Origin: Bacteroidales bacterium UBA4179
GTDB taxonomy: Bacteria > Bacteroidota > Bacteroidia > Bacteroidales > Dysgonomonadaceae
NCBI GenBank assembly: GCA_002381125.1
Contig: DFUT01000009.1
Location: forward strand, 27,830 to 91,829
DNA length: 64,000 nt
Reading direction: 5' to 3'
In this document: positions 37,329 to 45,908 of the stretch, in pieces
How positions within the stretch are numbered: position 1 is the first letter of the stretch
Layout of the letters: every line of letters starts with the position of its first letter
The notes under the pieces: model-generated
Told to the model about the DNA's origin: nothing
The model's database searches: none
Seen by the model: only the letters and a program-made list of their open reading frames with translations
Program-made: the position numbers and the translations under genes

Positions 37329-37336
37329 TATATTTG
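37329..37336 (+). promoter_or_regulatory. -7 element for the DHH phosphoesterase gene
   Basis: TATATTTG directly after the comEC stop codon, 40 bases before the start. Confidence 0.4.
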
Positions 37337-37376
37337 CGGCAAAACCCGATGGAAATCGGATAGTTTAATAGATCGG

Positions 37377-38426
37377 ATGAAAGTAACTGCAATTACAGAA
37401 ATTATCTCGAAAGAACACGTCGAAAAAGTTCGTTCTTATATCGAAAAATACAATAAAATAGTCATAACCACACATCTTTCTCCCGACGGAGATGCCTTAG
37501 GTTCGTCTTTGGCTTTATATCACTATCTTTCTCGTAAAGGAAAAGATGTGAAACTCATTGTTCCTAATTCGTTTCCTTATTTCTTGAAGTGGATGAAGGG
37601 GGCAGAGAATGCCTTGATTTATGAGTATAATCCCGAGGCGGGTCGGCGCATCATCAAGCATGCAGAGTTGATTTTTTGTCTCGATTTCAATGTTCTTAAA
37701 CGGGTTGGCGATATGGCTCCGTTTGTAAAGGATTCCGGTGCCAAGACAATTTTGATCGATCATCATCCTTATCCTGATAATTCTTTCGATACCGTGATTT
37801 CTTATCCCGAGATGTCGTCCACCAGTGAGTTGATTTTTCGTTTGCTTTATCAATTGGGGGAATGCGAAAGTATCGACAAAGATATCGCTGAATGTATTTA
37901 TTGCGGTATGATGACCGATACGGGAGGGTTTACTTACAATTCCAACGATCCTGAAATATTCGAAATCATCAGCTTTTTGTTGAGAAAGAATATCGATAAA
38001 GACGCCATTTACTCAAATGTGTATCACAATTATACCGAACAACGTTTTCGGCTGTTGGGATTTACTTTGTTAAAACGGATGAAAGTCTATAATGATATGC
38101 ATTCGGCCCTGATTTATCTTTCGAAAGAGGATTTGCAAAAATATAAATCGACAAAAGGCGACACCGAAGGTTTCGTGAATTATCCGCTGAGTATAAGAGG
38201 AGTCGTTTTTTCTACTTTTATTTACGAAGATAATAATCACGTTAAATTGTCTTTTCGTTCTCGTGGCGATTTTGCCTGTAATGAATTTGCTGCTGAATTT
38301 TTTCAAGGAGGCGGTCATTTGAATGCGGCAGGAGGTGAATTTTATGGAACCATAAAGGATGCGATTGCGTTATTTGAAGCGGCTCTAAAAAAACAGGAGT
38401 CGAAGTTGAAAAATGCGTCTTCTTGA
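37377..38426 (+). CDS. nrnA: DHH family phosphoesterase, NrnA type (oligoribonuclease/pAp phosphatase)
   Basis: A 349-residue DHH-DHHA1 protein. Motifs are ITTHLSPDGDALGSSLALY (His and Asp), IFCLDFN, LIDHHPYPDNSFD (the DHH motif), CGMMTDTGGF, and the C-terminal DHHA1 loop FFQGGGHLNAAGG. NrnA proteins break down short RNA or cyclic dinucleotide products and dephosphorylate pAp. The window also encodes the c-di-AMP cyclase CdaA, so pApA turnover is one conceivable job, but nothing here proves it. Confidence 0.92.
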   Translation: MKVTAITEIISKEHVEKVRSYIEKYNKIVITTHLSPDGDALGSSLALYHYLSRKGKDVKLIVPNSFPYFLKWMKGAENALIYEYNPEAGRRIIKHAELIFCLDFNVLKRVGDMAPFVKDSGAKTILIDHHPYPDNSFDTVISYPEMSSTSELIFRLLYQLGECESIDKDIAECIYCGMMTDTGGFTYNSNDPEIFEIISFLLRKNIDKDAIYSNVYHNYTEQRFRLLGFTLLKRMKVYNDMHSALIYLSKEDLQKYKSTKGDTEGFVNYPLSIRGVVFSTFIYEDNNHVKLSFRSRGDFACNEFAAEFFQGGGHLNAAGGEFYGTIKDAIALFEAALKKQESKLKNASS

Positions 38427-38503
38427 ATACATAAAAAGGATGGTTTTAGATGAGAAGAATCGTTTAATTTTCATAATTAGCTATTTTTTTGAGGCTGATT
38501 ATT

Positions 38504-38511
38504 TATTTTTG
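38504..38511 (+). promoter_or_regulatory. possible -7 element for the DUF4827 gene
   Basis: TATTTTTG lies 33 bases before the start codon. Confidence 0.35.
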
Positions 38512-38544
38512 TAGCGAATTCGAATTTTATTATTAAGAATAAGA

Positions 38545-39096
38545 ATGAAAAAAATAAATTTTATAGTAATCATAATTGCCACTTTCTTGTTTATAGGGAA
38601 TTCCTGCGATAGTCAGAAAACCTATGCGGAATATTTAAAAGATGAATCCAAAGCCATTAAGCAATTCATTGCCGAAAACGGAATCGTTGTTCTTGATGAA
38701 TATCCTGCAGATCGTGTATTCGAGCCGAACGAATTTTACCGCGATCCGGCCACGGGAGTATATTATAATGTGATTGATTCGGGAAGAGAGCCCAAAGCTG
38801 TTCCCGGTGCAGAAGTGTATATACGATTCAGCGGACTGACCTACTTTATAGATGGGGATACTACAAAATACACAAATATTTATAGTCCCGATCCCGAAAC
38901 GTTGGTTTATGGCAACCCCACCACCTACCCCTGTTATGCTTGGATACTGCCGTTGGTTCATGTGGGGCATTTGGGCAGAGTAAAAATGATTGTTCCGTTT
39001 AATTACGGTTTAACTTATGATAAATCCAATTTTCGGACTGCTTTTTACGAGAATTTGCAGTATCGTATAGAAGATATTGATTATCCTGTAAATTAA
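38545..39096 (+). CDS. DUF4827 lipoprotein, FKBP-like
   Basis: A 183-residue protein with a lipoprotein signal (hydrophobic residues 5-18, then GNSCDS with Cys21). The mature part begins KTYAEYLKDESKAIKQFI and later has VYYNVIDSGREPKAVPGAEVYIRFSG, which resembles the opening of FKBP-type isomerase domains. Catalytic aromatic residues cannot be confirmed. I place it in the DUF4827 family of Bacteroidales from memory. It lies 16 bases before glmM and probably shares its transcript. Confidence 0.75.
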   Translation: MKKINFIVIIIATFLFIGNSCDSQKTYAEYLKDESKAIKQFIAENGIVVLDEYPADRVFEPNEFYRDPATGVYYNVIDSGREPKAVPGAEVYIRFSGLTYFIDGDTTKYTNIYSPDPETLVYGNPTTYPCYAWILPLVHVGHLGRVKMIVPFNYGLTYDKSNFRTAFYENLQYRIEDIDYPVN

Positions 39097-39112
39097 AATC
39101 AATAAAATAGAC

Positions 39113-40495
39113 ATGACACTGATTAAATCCATTTCCGGAATTCGCGGAACGATTGGAGGAAAAGCCGGTGATAATCTGACACCGCTTGATGTTGTTAAAT
39201 TCACGGCTGCATATGCCGCATTTATCGAAAAAAATCGGCAAGGAAAAGAGAGAAAAATTGTTGTTGGGCGAGATGCGCGTCTTTCCGGTGAGATGATTCA
39301 CCGACTTGTTGTTGGGACACTTAATGGGATGGGGTTTGATGTAGTGGATATCGGTATGGCAACAACTCCGACCACGGAAATTGCCGTTGTGGAGGAAAAT
39401 GCTGCCGGAGGAATTATTATTACTGCGAGTCACAATCCCAAGCATTGGAATGCGCTGAAATTATTGAATTCGGATGGCGAATTTCTAAATGCCGAGGAAG
39501 GACAGCAAATTTTGAATATTGCCGAAGCGTGCGATTTTAATTTTTCTCCCGTTGAAGAGTTGGGGAAAACGATAAGTAAATCTTATCTTCAAGCACACAT
39601 TCAACATATATTGTCGCTTGATCTGGTGGATGCCGATGCAATCAAAAAGGCCAATTTTAAAGTGGCGGTTGATGCTGTGAATTCTGTTGGGGGAATAGCG
39701 GTACCGGAACTGCTGTATGCGTTGGGAATAAAAGAAGTATTCAAATTGCATTGTTCGCCTCATGGTAATTTTTCACACAATCCCGAGCCGCTTCCGCAAC
39801 ATTTGACCGAACTGGCCGATCTGACGAAAAGTGCGCATGCCAATGTCGGTTTCGCTGTTGATCCGGACGTGGACAGGTTGGTTATTTATTGCGAAAACGG
39901 AGAACCGTTTGGCGAAGAATATACATTGGTTGCCGTTGCCGATTACGTATTGCAACATAAGCCGGGAAATACGGTATCGAATTTGAGTTCTACTCGCGCT
40001 TTGCGCGATATTACCGAAGCACGTGGCGGGAAATATTATGCAGCAGCCGTAGGAGAAGTTAATGTCGTGGCTAAAATGAAAGAAGTAAATGCGGTGATTG
40101 GTGGCGAAGGAAATGGTGGGGTTATTTATCCCGCTTCCCATTATGGGCGTGATGCATTGGTTGGTATTGCCTTGTTCCTTACTTACTTGGCAAAATCCGG
40201 TAAAAAAGTTTCGGAATTGCGCACTTCTTATCCTGCCTATTATATGGCAAAACAAAAAGTAGAATTGACACCCGATATGGATGTAGATGCTATTTTGGAA
40301 GCTATCAAGGAGAAATTCAAAGACCAGGAGATTACAGCTATCGATGGTGTAAAAATTGATTTTCCCGATAAATGGGTACATTTGAGAAAATCGAATACGG
40401 AACCTATTATTCGGGTTTATTCCGAAGCCCGATCGGTTGAAGAAGCCGAAAATATAGGAAAACAGATTATTGAAATGATAAAAGGATTCAAATAA
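39113..40495 (+). CDS. glmM: phosphoglucosamine mutase
   Basis: Converts glucosamine 6-phosphate to glucosamine 1-phosphate for cell-wall and LPS precursor synthesis. The 460-residue alpha-D-phosphohexomutase has the phosphoserine loop TASHNPKHWNALK (Ser106), the metal loop DPDVDRLV, the sugar loop GEGNGGVIYP and the phosphate-binding loop RKSNTEPIIRVYSEA. Phosphomannomutase activity cannot be excluded, but the GEGNGG loop fits GlmM. It follows the DUF4827 gene by 16 bases. Confidence 0.92.
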   Translation: MTLIKSISGIRGTIGGKAGDNLTPLDVVKFTAAYAAFIEKNRQGKERKIVVGRDARLSGEMIHRLVVGTLNGMGFDVVDIGMATTPTTEIAVVEENAAGGIIITASHNPKHWNALKLLNSDGEFLNAEEGQQILNIAEACDFNFSPVEELGKTISKSYLQAHIQHILSLDLVDADAIKKANFKVAVDAVNSVGGIAVPELLYALGIKEVFKLHCSPHGNFSHNPEPLPQHLTELADLTKSAHANVGFAVDPDVDRLVIYCENGEPFGEEYTLVAVADYVLQHKPGNTVSNLSSTRALRDITEARGGKYYAAAVGEVNVVAKMKEVNAVIGGEGNGGVIYPASHYGRDALVGIALFLTYLAKSGKKVSELRTSYPAYYMAKQKVELTPDMDVDAILEAIKEKFKDQEITAIDGVKIDFPDKWVHLRKSNTEPIIRVYSEARSVEEAENIGKQIIEMIKGFK

Positions 40496-40585
40496 TTATC
40501 TTTGATTTTTTAGGGGTTTTGGTGTTGCTTTGTGGAATATGCAGGCAATGCGAAGATGAGAACGTGAGGTTAACAGTGTTGCGTA

Positions 40586-41416
40586 ATGAAAGACAAACTG
40601 ATTAGTTATGATGAGATAAGAAAAATTCATCCGATTTTCAGAGGAAAACATGGGGATTATCTTTTCAAATTGATAATGAAAATATCGGGATTGGATCATG
40701 TAAATGAAATCTACGATAAGTCAAAACACCTGACGGGCCCTGCTTTTTGCAAAGATGTATTGGATAAACTGGGAATACAACGCATCTTACGAAATGTGGA
40801 AGTGTTGGATAAATATAATGACAAGCCATTTATTACCGTTTCCAACCACGCTTATGGGCACATCGACGGTATTGCAGCCATAGAAGTGGTAGGAAGCCGC
40901 GTGAAGGATTATAAAATGATGGTAAACTTTGTATTGGGGATGATCGATACCATGTCTGAAAATTTTATTGTAGTTAATCCTTTTAATTCCGATAAAAAAC
41001 GCGATGTCACGCTCAACGGTATAAAAGAATGCATCGATCATGTTCGTCAGGGACATCATTTGGGATTTTTCCCGGCCGGTGCCATCTCGGATTTTACGAG
41101 AAAAGGTTTCAAAATAACGATTGCCGATAGAAAATGGCAGCCTTCGGTGGTTAAGTTGATAAAAAAAGCTAAAGTTCCGGTGATTCCCATGCATTTTTCA
41201 GGGGGGAATTCGCCGCGTTTTTATGCTTTGCGTCTTTTGGGTTGGCAGGTACGTACGTTGGGTTTGTGTCATGAATTAAAAAATAAAAGGGGGAAAGAAT
41301 TGGTTATTACTTTTGGTGAGCCCATCATGCCTGAAGAAATGGCAAAATATCGGGATATAGAAAAACTTGGAGAATTTTTGAAATCAAGGACGTATGCTTT
41401 GGGGAATGTCAAATAA
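40586..41416 (+). CDS. lysophospholipid acyltransferase family protein (PlsC-like)
   Basis: A 276-residue acyltransferase. SNHAYGHIDGIAAIE (about residues 86-100) is the acyltransferase block I; counted from the first His it is H-x5-D rather than the usual H-x4-D, a form I have seen in related Bacteroidetes proteins. Block III appears as GFFPAGAISDF, where E is often replaced by A in this group, and block IV as VPVIPMHFSGGN. No membrane helix is obvious. Substrate could be a lysophospholipid or an ornithine/glycine lipid; not decided by sequence. Confidence 0.85.
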   Translation: MKDKLISYDEIRKIHPIFRGKHGDYLFKLIMKISGLDHVNEIYDKSKHLTGPAFCKDVLDKLGIQRILRNVEVLDKYNDKPFITVSNHAYGHIDGIAAIEVVGSRVKDYKMMVNFVLGMIDTMSENFIVVNPFNSDKKRDVTLNGIKECIDHVRQGHHLGFFPAGAISDFTRKGFKITIADRKWQPSVVKLIKKAKVPVIPMHFSGGNSPRFYALRLLGWQVRTLGLCHELKNKRGKELVITFGEPIMPEEMAKYRDIEKLGEFLKSRTYALGNVK

Positions 41417-41453
41417 ATTTATTATTTTTGATATTCCATCCTGTTATTGATTT

Positions 41454-41461
41454 TATTTTTG
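41454..41461 (+). promoter_or_regulatory. possible -7 element for the sigma-54 activator-lptE operon
   Basis: TATTTTTG lies 18 bases before the start codon. A second TATTTTTG is at 41423-41430, 23 bases upstream. Weak evidence. Confidence 0.35.
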
Positions 41462-41479
41462 CAGTTTGGAGATTCATAT

Positions 41480-42766
41480 ATGGAAAAACAAAATATTCAA
41501 CAAGTAAAACAACGATTTGGCATTATAGGCACTTCACCCGAATTGGATCGTGCTATTGATGTGGCCTTACAGGTAGCCCCGACAGATTTATCTGTTCTTA
41601 TTACAGGCGAAAGCGGGGTAGGTAAAGAAATTTTTCCTCAAATAATCCATCAATATAGTCGAAGAAAGCATGGTCCTTATTTTGCGGTAAACTGTGGCTC
41701 TATTCCCGAAGGAACTATTGATTCGGAACTTTTCGGTCATGAAAAAGGTTCTTTTACGGGCGCAATGGCAACCCGAAAAGGGTATTTTGAAGTGGCCGAC
41801 AAGGGGACCCTTTTCCTTGACGAAGTGGCTGAATTGCCCCTTCCAACGCAAGCGAGATTGCTCAGGGTACTCGAAACGGGAGAATTCATCAAAGTGGGTT
41901 CATCCAAAGTGGAGAAGAGCGACGTACGTGTGGTTGCTGCCACCAATATGAATATGGTTCAAGCCGTTGAAAGTGGAAGATTCAGGGAAGATCTCTATTA
42001 TCGATTGAATTCGGTACCTATCCGCATACCCCCTCTTCGTCAGCGAAAAGAAGATATTCCTTTGCTATTTCATAAATTTGCTACCGATTTTGCGGAAAAA
42101 TACATGATACCTCCCATTAGTTTAACCGGTGCTGCAAAGGAAATGCTGAAAAATTATCGGTGGCCGGGCAATATACGTCAATTGAAAAATATTACGGAGC
42201 AAATTTCCATTATTGAACAAGAAAGAATAATTACGCCCGAAATTTTAAAACGATATTTACCCGACGAAGAAGTGGGGATGGTACCTATCCATTTGTTCGA
42301 TCCAAAAGGAAGCGGACAAAGAACATTTGCAAATGAACGTGAAATCCTGTATCAGGTTTTGTTCGACATGAAAAAGGATATTATGGATTTGAAGCAAATT
42401 GTTGCCACTATTTTGTCTGCTTCGGGCGACAAGATAAAAACCGCTCTTGCTACAGAAAGACCGATGGGCAATCCTTCTTTGGTGCCTCACGACATAACTT
42501 CGTTGAATTTTCCCTTTAAATATGATGACGCAGTTCCGGATACTTCTTTTAAGGAAGATGAGTCGAAGGATGATGATGAGGAGGAGATTCAAGAAGCTGC
42601 GGAATATGAAGAGCGAGCACTTTCATTGGAAGATGTGGAGAAAGAGATGATCGTGAAAGCATTGGAGCGTCATAATGGCAAGCGAAAACCTGCTGCCAAT
42701 GATTTAAAAATATCCGAGAGAACATTATATAGGAAGATCAAAGAGTATAAGTTGGAAAATCTATGA
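41480..42766 (+). CDS. sigma-54-dependent transcriptional activator without a sensor domain
   Basis: A 428-residue AAA+ enhancer-binding protein. Walker A is GESGVGKE (43-50); the sigma-54 contact loop reads GSFTGA (90-95) instead of GAFTGA; then TLFLDEVAELP (Walker B), LLRVLETGEF and the REDLYYRLN arginine region. A linker (about 255-375) includes the acidic DESKDDDEEEIQE, and the end is a Fis-type helix-turn-helix (KPAANDLKISERTLYRKIKE). There is no receiver or PAS domain, so control must come from level or partner proteins. I used the ATG at 41480 rather than 41447. Its stop overlaps the lptE start by four bases. Confidence 0.93.
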   Translation: MEKQNIQQVKQRFGIIGTSPELDRAIDVALQVAPTDLSVLITGESGVGKEIFPQIIHQYSRRKHGPYFAVNCGSIPEGTIDSELFGHEKGSFTGAMATRKGYFEVADKGTLFLDEVAELPLPTQARLLRVLETGEFIKVGSSKVEKSDVRVVAATNMNMVQAVESGRFREDLYYRLNSVPIRIPPLRQRKEDIPLLFHKFATDFAEKYMIPPISLTGAAKEMLKNYRWPGNIRQLKNITEQISIIEQERIITPEILKRYLPDEEVGMVPIHLFDPKGSGQRTFANEREILYQVLFDMKKDIMDLKQIVATILSASGDKIKTALATERPMGNPSLVPHDITSLNFPFKYDDAVPDTSFKEDESKDDDEEEIQEAAEYEERALSLEDVEKEMIVKALERHNGKRKPAANDLKISERTLYRKIKEYKLENL

Positions 42767-43272
42767 AACCCGTCCTATTTTTTGCTTTTGCAGGGATTTG
42801 TATTTTGATGGAGTCATGTTCTATTTCTTATGGATTCGACGGGGCATCCATTGATTATAACACGACCAAAACGTTATATTTGGCCAACTTCCCGAATCAA
42901 GCGCAGTTGATATATCCTCCCCTTGAACAGCGTTTTAATGAGGATTTGAAAGATGTTTTCATTCGCAATACCCGACTTCAGCTCGTGAATCAAAACGCCG
43001 ATCTGGAGATCGAGGGTGAGATCATCGGGTACGAACTCACCCCGATGGCTGTGCAAGAAGATGCATTTGCTTCGGAAACCCGTTTGACAATGACAGTGAG
43101 AATGCGCTATCGTAACAATAAAGTGGAGGGCCAGGATAAGGAGGAAACTATATCGGCTTACAGAAACTTTCCCAGTGATCGTTTGTTGACCGATGTGCAA
43201 GATCAATTGATTAAGGAGCTCTCCGGAGATATTATTGATCAGATATTCAATGCAACGATGTCGAATTGGTAA
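42763..43272 (+). CDS. lptE: LptE family LPS-assembly lipoprotein
   Basis: A 169-residue lipoprotein (signal peptide ending ILMESCSISY, lipidated Cys19). The body has the Bacteroidetes LptE pattern, with SIDYNTTKTLYLANFPNQA, PPLEQRFNEDLKDVFIRNTRL and DLEIEGEIIGYELTPMAV. In the outer membrane LptE sits inside the LptD barrel and helps deliver LPS. The ATG overlaps the activator stop (ATGA), which couples translation. The LptD-like partner is 10 kb away at 52876. Confidence 0.9.
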   Translation: MKPVLFFAFAGICILMESCSISYGFDGASIDYNTTKTLYLANFPNQAQLIYPPLEQRFNEDLKDVFIRNTRLQLVNQNADLEIEGEIIGYELTPMAVQEDAFASETRLTMTVRMRYRNNKVEGQDKEETISAYRNFPSDRLLTDVQDQLIKELSGDIIDQIFNATMSNW

Positions 43273-43286
43273 GTCGTATTTTTCTG

Positions 43287-44063
43287 ATGGGCAATGGCGA
43301 ATTATATAATTGGGTTGAAAGTCCTGAGGCGTTGGACAATGTCGCGTTTGTGAAATTGGAGGAGAATTTAAAAGAGTACCCTTATTTTCAGACGCTGCGT
43401 TTGCTTTATCAAAAAAATCTGCAAATTTTACGACATCCACGTTTTTCGAGCGAATTGGCTAAAACCGCTTTCTTTTGTGCCGACAGAAAGAGATTGTTTT
43501 ATTTGATAAATAAACGGGATTATGCCTTATTCTTGGTCGGAGATGAGCCCAAAAAACAAGTTCAAGAAGATCGTACTCAAACATTGATCGATTCTTTTTT
43601 CGATATCGTCGAAGAGGATGCAACATCCGATGAAGCGGTTTTCCCCGATTTAGGGATAGGAACGATTTCATACGATTATTTATCGTATCTGGAATCGATT
43701 GACCAAGAAAATGCGAAAAGTGAAAACGAATCGGATAAAAGTTTGTTGAAGCATCACGATATTATTGATCGGTTTATTGAAAAAGCAGATTCGAATGAAG
43801 CATTTTTAACAAGAAATGACAATGACGATGCGGCTATCGATAAAAATCAAATGGATGAAATTCCGGATAATGAAATCGATGAAGATAAATTTTTAACCGA
43901 AACACTAGCAAAAATTTATATTAAACAAAAAAAATACGAACAAGCGCTTACAATTATTAAGCGATTAAGTTTGAATTTTCCAAAAAAAAATGCTTACTTT
44001 GCCGACCAAATTCAATTTTTGGAGCATTTGATTATAAACGAAAAAAATAAAAAACAATCTTGA
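43287..44063 (+). CDS. conserved hypothetical protein with a TPR-like C-terminus
   Basis: A 258-residue soluble protein. The N-terminal half (WVESPEALDN, LEENLKEYPYFQTLRLLYQK, RKRLFYLINK) is a helical domain that I recognise as conserved between lptE and secG in Bacteroidales but cannot name. A low-complexity acidic middle follows. A single TPR-like helical pair (TLAKIYIKQKKYEQALTIIK) lies near the end. I used ATG 43287; an upstream TTG at 43266 would overlap lptE. secG starts two bases after the stop. Confidence 0.8.
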   Translation: MGNGELYNWVESPEALDNVAFVKLEENLKEYPYFQTLRLLYQKNLQILRHPRFSSELAKTAFFCADRKRLFYLINKRDYALFLVGDEPKKQVQEDRTQTLIDSFFDIVEEDATSDEAVFPDLGIGTISYDYLSYLESIDQENAKSENESDKSLLKHHDIIDRFIEKADSNEAFLTRNDNDDAAIDKNQMDEIPDNEIDEDKFLTETLAKIYIKQKKYEQALTIIKRLSLNFPKKNAYFADQIQFLEHLIINEKNKKQS

Positions 44064-44064
44064 T

Positions 44065-44457
44065 ATGTATGTTTTCCTCACCATTCTTATTTTAATTGCA
44101 GCTATCTTAATGATTCTTATTGTGTTGGTTCAAAAATCCAAAGGGGGAGGATTAGCGGCCGGGTTCTCGTCATCCAATCAAATTATGGGTGTACGTAAAA
44201 CTACCGATTTTTTGGAAAAAACAACATGGATTCTTGCCGCGACGATCATTATTTTAAGCATTTTTACTGCAAAATATACGGCATCACATTCTCAGGGTCC
44301 TCAACCTCAGGTTGAGGTGCAACAACCTGCTCCCCTTAGTCCGGGCGTAGCTCCCGATGTGACACCTACCATGCCGATGCCTTCGCCGACGTTGCCCAAT
44401 CAGGAGGGTGCACAACAACAAGAGCAAAGCCAAACGAATTCGCAACCAGCCGAATGA
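44065..44457 (+). CDS. secG: preprotein translocase subunit SecG
   Basis: Small inner-membrane part of the SecYEG channel. The 130-residue protein has two membrane segments (about residues 2-22 and 53-71) around the SecG signature QKSKGGGLAAGFSSSNQIMG. A Pro/Gln-rich tail (about 76-130) is longer than in E. coli SecG (110 residues). It follows the TPR-like gene by two bases and faces the convergent dciA gene only 13 bases away. Confidence 0.95.
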   Translation: MYVFLTILILIAAILMILIVLVQKSKGGGLAAGFSSSNQIMGVRKTTDFLEKTTWILAATIIILSIFTAKYTASHSQGPQPQVEVQQPAPLSPGVAPDVTPTMPMPSPTLPNQEGAQQQEQSQTNSQPAE

Positions 44458-44470
44458 TATAAAAAGCGAT

Positions 44471-44764
44471 TTATCTTAGTACAATATCATATACAATAGG
44501 CATTCCCGCAGCCTCATTGAGTTTCTCGATGAGGCTGTCTTTATTCATTTGTAGTTCTGCTCGCAGAACCGATGACGTGAGTTGAACATAAAGTGTGTTT
44601 CGTTTTAGATAGACATTTTTTGTATAGCTGCTTACTCCTGAGCCAAGCAATTCGCTCCAGGCACGTACGGCACGTTGTTCGGCTATTTTGGTTTTTAGGA
44701 AGGGATTTTCTTCAAAATATTCCGACAAGATGTCGCCAATGGATTTCGATTCGCGTTTAAGCAT
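44471..44764 (-). CDS. dciA: DciA-like DUF721 protein
   Basis: A 97-residue protein of the DUF721 family: SIGDILSEYFEENPFLKTK, RAVRAWSELLG, then LYVQLTSSVLRAELQMNKDSLI. DciA loads or assists the replicative helicase in bacteria that lack DnaC and DnaI. This form is only the KH-like core without extra N- or C-terminal extensions. It follows recF by 11 bases, and dnaA is also in the window. An intragenic hairpin near its 3' end may act on secG transcripts (44509-44537). Confidence 0.88.
   Translation of the reverse strand: MLKRESKSIGDILSEYFEENPFLKTKIAEQRAVRAWSELLGSGVSSYTKNVYLKRNTLYVQLTSSVLRAELQMNKDSLIEKLNEAAGMPIVYDIVLR
44509..44537 (+). terminator. possible secG terminator inside the dciA coding region
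   Basis: A perfect 9-bp stem (44509-44517 with 44529-44537), 11-base loop and a T-rich stretch after it on the plus strand. It lies 50 bases past the secG stop, within convergent dciA. Confidence 0.4.
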
Positions 44765-44775
44765 AAAAACTGAAT

Positions 44776-45885
44776 TTAATCGGTTAGTTGGTTAATGTAG
44801 CCATTTTTTACAGAATAAAGACGGTAATCGGCATGTGCTGTTTTTTCCAGCATTTTGTCTAGCGATTTTCGATTGGTATCGGATATGAATATTTGCCCAA
44901 ATTCGTTATTCAAAACAAGTTTTATTATTTCTTCTACCCGTGAACTATCCAGGCGGTCAAAAATATCGTCCAACAGCAAAAGAGGCTTGGTTTTTGTTGT
45001 TTCGAGCAGAAAATGGAATTGAGCCAATTTCATGGATACGAAAAAAGTTTTGTTTTGACCTTGAGAGCCTGTTTTTTTGATGGGAAAATTGTTCAACAGC
45101 ATTTCCAAATCGTCTCTATGGATGCCTACAGTGGTATATCCTAGCACAATATCCTTCTTTCGGTTTGTTTTTAACAGGTGATAAAGGTCGTTATCTTGTA
45201 GTTGTGAGATATAGTTCAGAGAAACATTTTCATTTGATCGACTAATTAAATTATAAAAGCGATTGAAAATAGGAATAAATTGGTCGATAAAGGCTTTGCG
45301 TCTTTCGAAAATATACATTCCTTCATCCGTGATTTGTTCTTCCCATATTTCGAGTAAGTTGATGTCGATGTCTTCTTTTTCGTTTTTCAGTAAGACATTA
45401 CGTTGTTGTAAGGCCCTGTTGTAGCGAATCAACGCATGCATGTAATTTTTGTCGAATTGGGAAATAACCATATCCATGAATTTTCGTCGTTCATTGCTGC
45501 CTCCAATAATCAGTTGATCATCATCCGGTGAAATCATTACCAGAGGAATAAATCCAATATGATCCGACAATCGCTCATACTCTTTTTTATTGCGTTTGAA
45601 TTGCTTTTTTTGTCGTCTTCGTATGGCACAATAGATTTCTTCTATCGCGTGATCGGGGAATTCGTATTTTCCCTGAAGCATGCAGAAATCGGAATGATGG
45701 CGAATAATCTGAGAATCGATAGGATTTGTATGGCTTTTGCAAAAAGACAAATAGTAGATGGCATCCAATAGATTGGTCTTTCCCATACCGTTATTGCCAA
45801 TGAAGCAGTTGAGTTTGGGAGATAGATCAAGTTCTACCTGTACCAGATTTTTGTAATTTATAATGGACAATTGTTGTAAAATCAT
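44776..45885 (-). CDS. recF: DNA replication and repair protein RecF
   Basis: SMC-like ATPase that helps load RecA on gapped DNA. The 369-residue protein has Walker A GNNGMGKT (30-37), the signature region GSQGQNKTFFVSMKLAQF and Walker B LLLLDDIFDRLDSSR. Length matches the family. It is upstream of dciA and downstream of cdaA on the same strand (23 bases). Confidence 0.96.
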   Translation of the reverse strand: MILQQLSIINYKNLVQVELDLSPKLNCFIGNNGMGKTNLLDAIYYLSFCKSHTNPIDSQIIRHHSDFCMLQGKYEFPDHAIEEIYCAIRRRQKKQFKRNKKEYERLSDHIGFIPLVMISPDDDQLIIGGSNERRKFMDMVISQFDKNYMHALIRYNRALQQRNVLLKNEKEDIDINLLEIWEEQITDEGMYIFERRKAFIDQFIPIFNRFYNLISRSNENVSLNYISQLQDNDLYHLLKTNRKKDIVLGYTTVGIHRDDLEMLLNNFPIKKTGSQGQNKTFFVSMKLAQFHFLLETTKTKPLLLLDDIFDRLDSSRVEEIIKLVLNNEFGQIFISDTNRKSLDKMLEKTAHADYRLYSVKNGYINQLTD

Positions 45886-45908
45886 CGAAAATTCCCTAAT
45901 ACCTTTTT

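Noticed and set aside
39773..40381. 202-codon open frame on the minus strand inside glmM
   Set aside because: Composition is Phe/Ile/Cys-rich as expected from the reverse of glmM; no motif.
42874..43440. 188-codon open frame opposite lptE
   Set aside because: Antisense to lptE and the following gene; no features.
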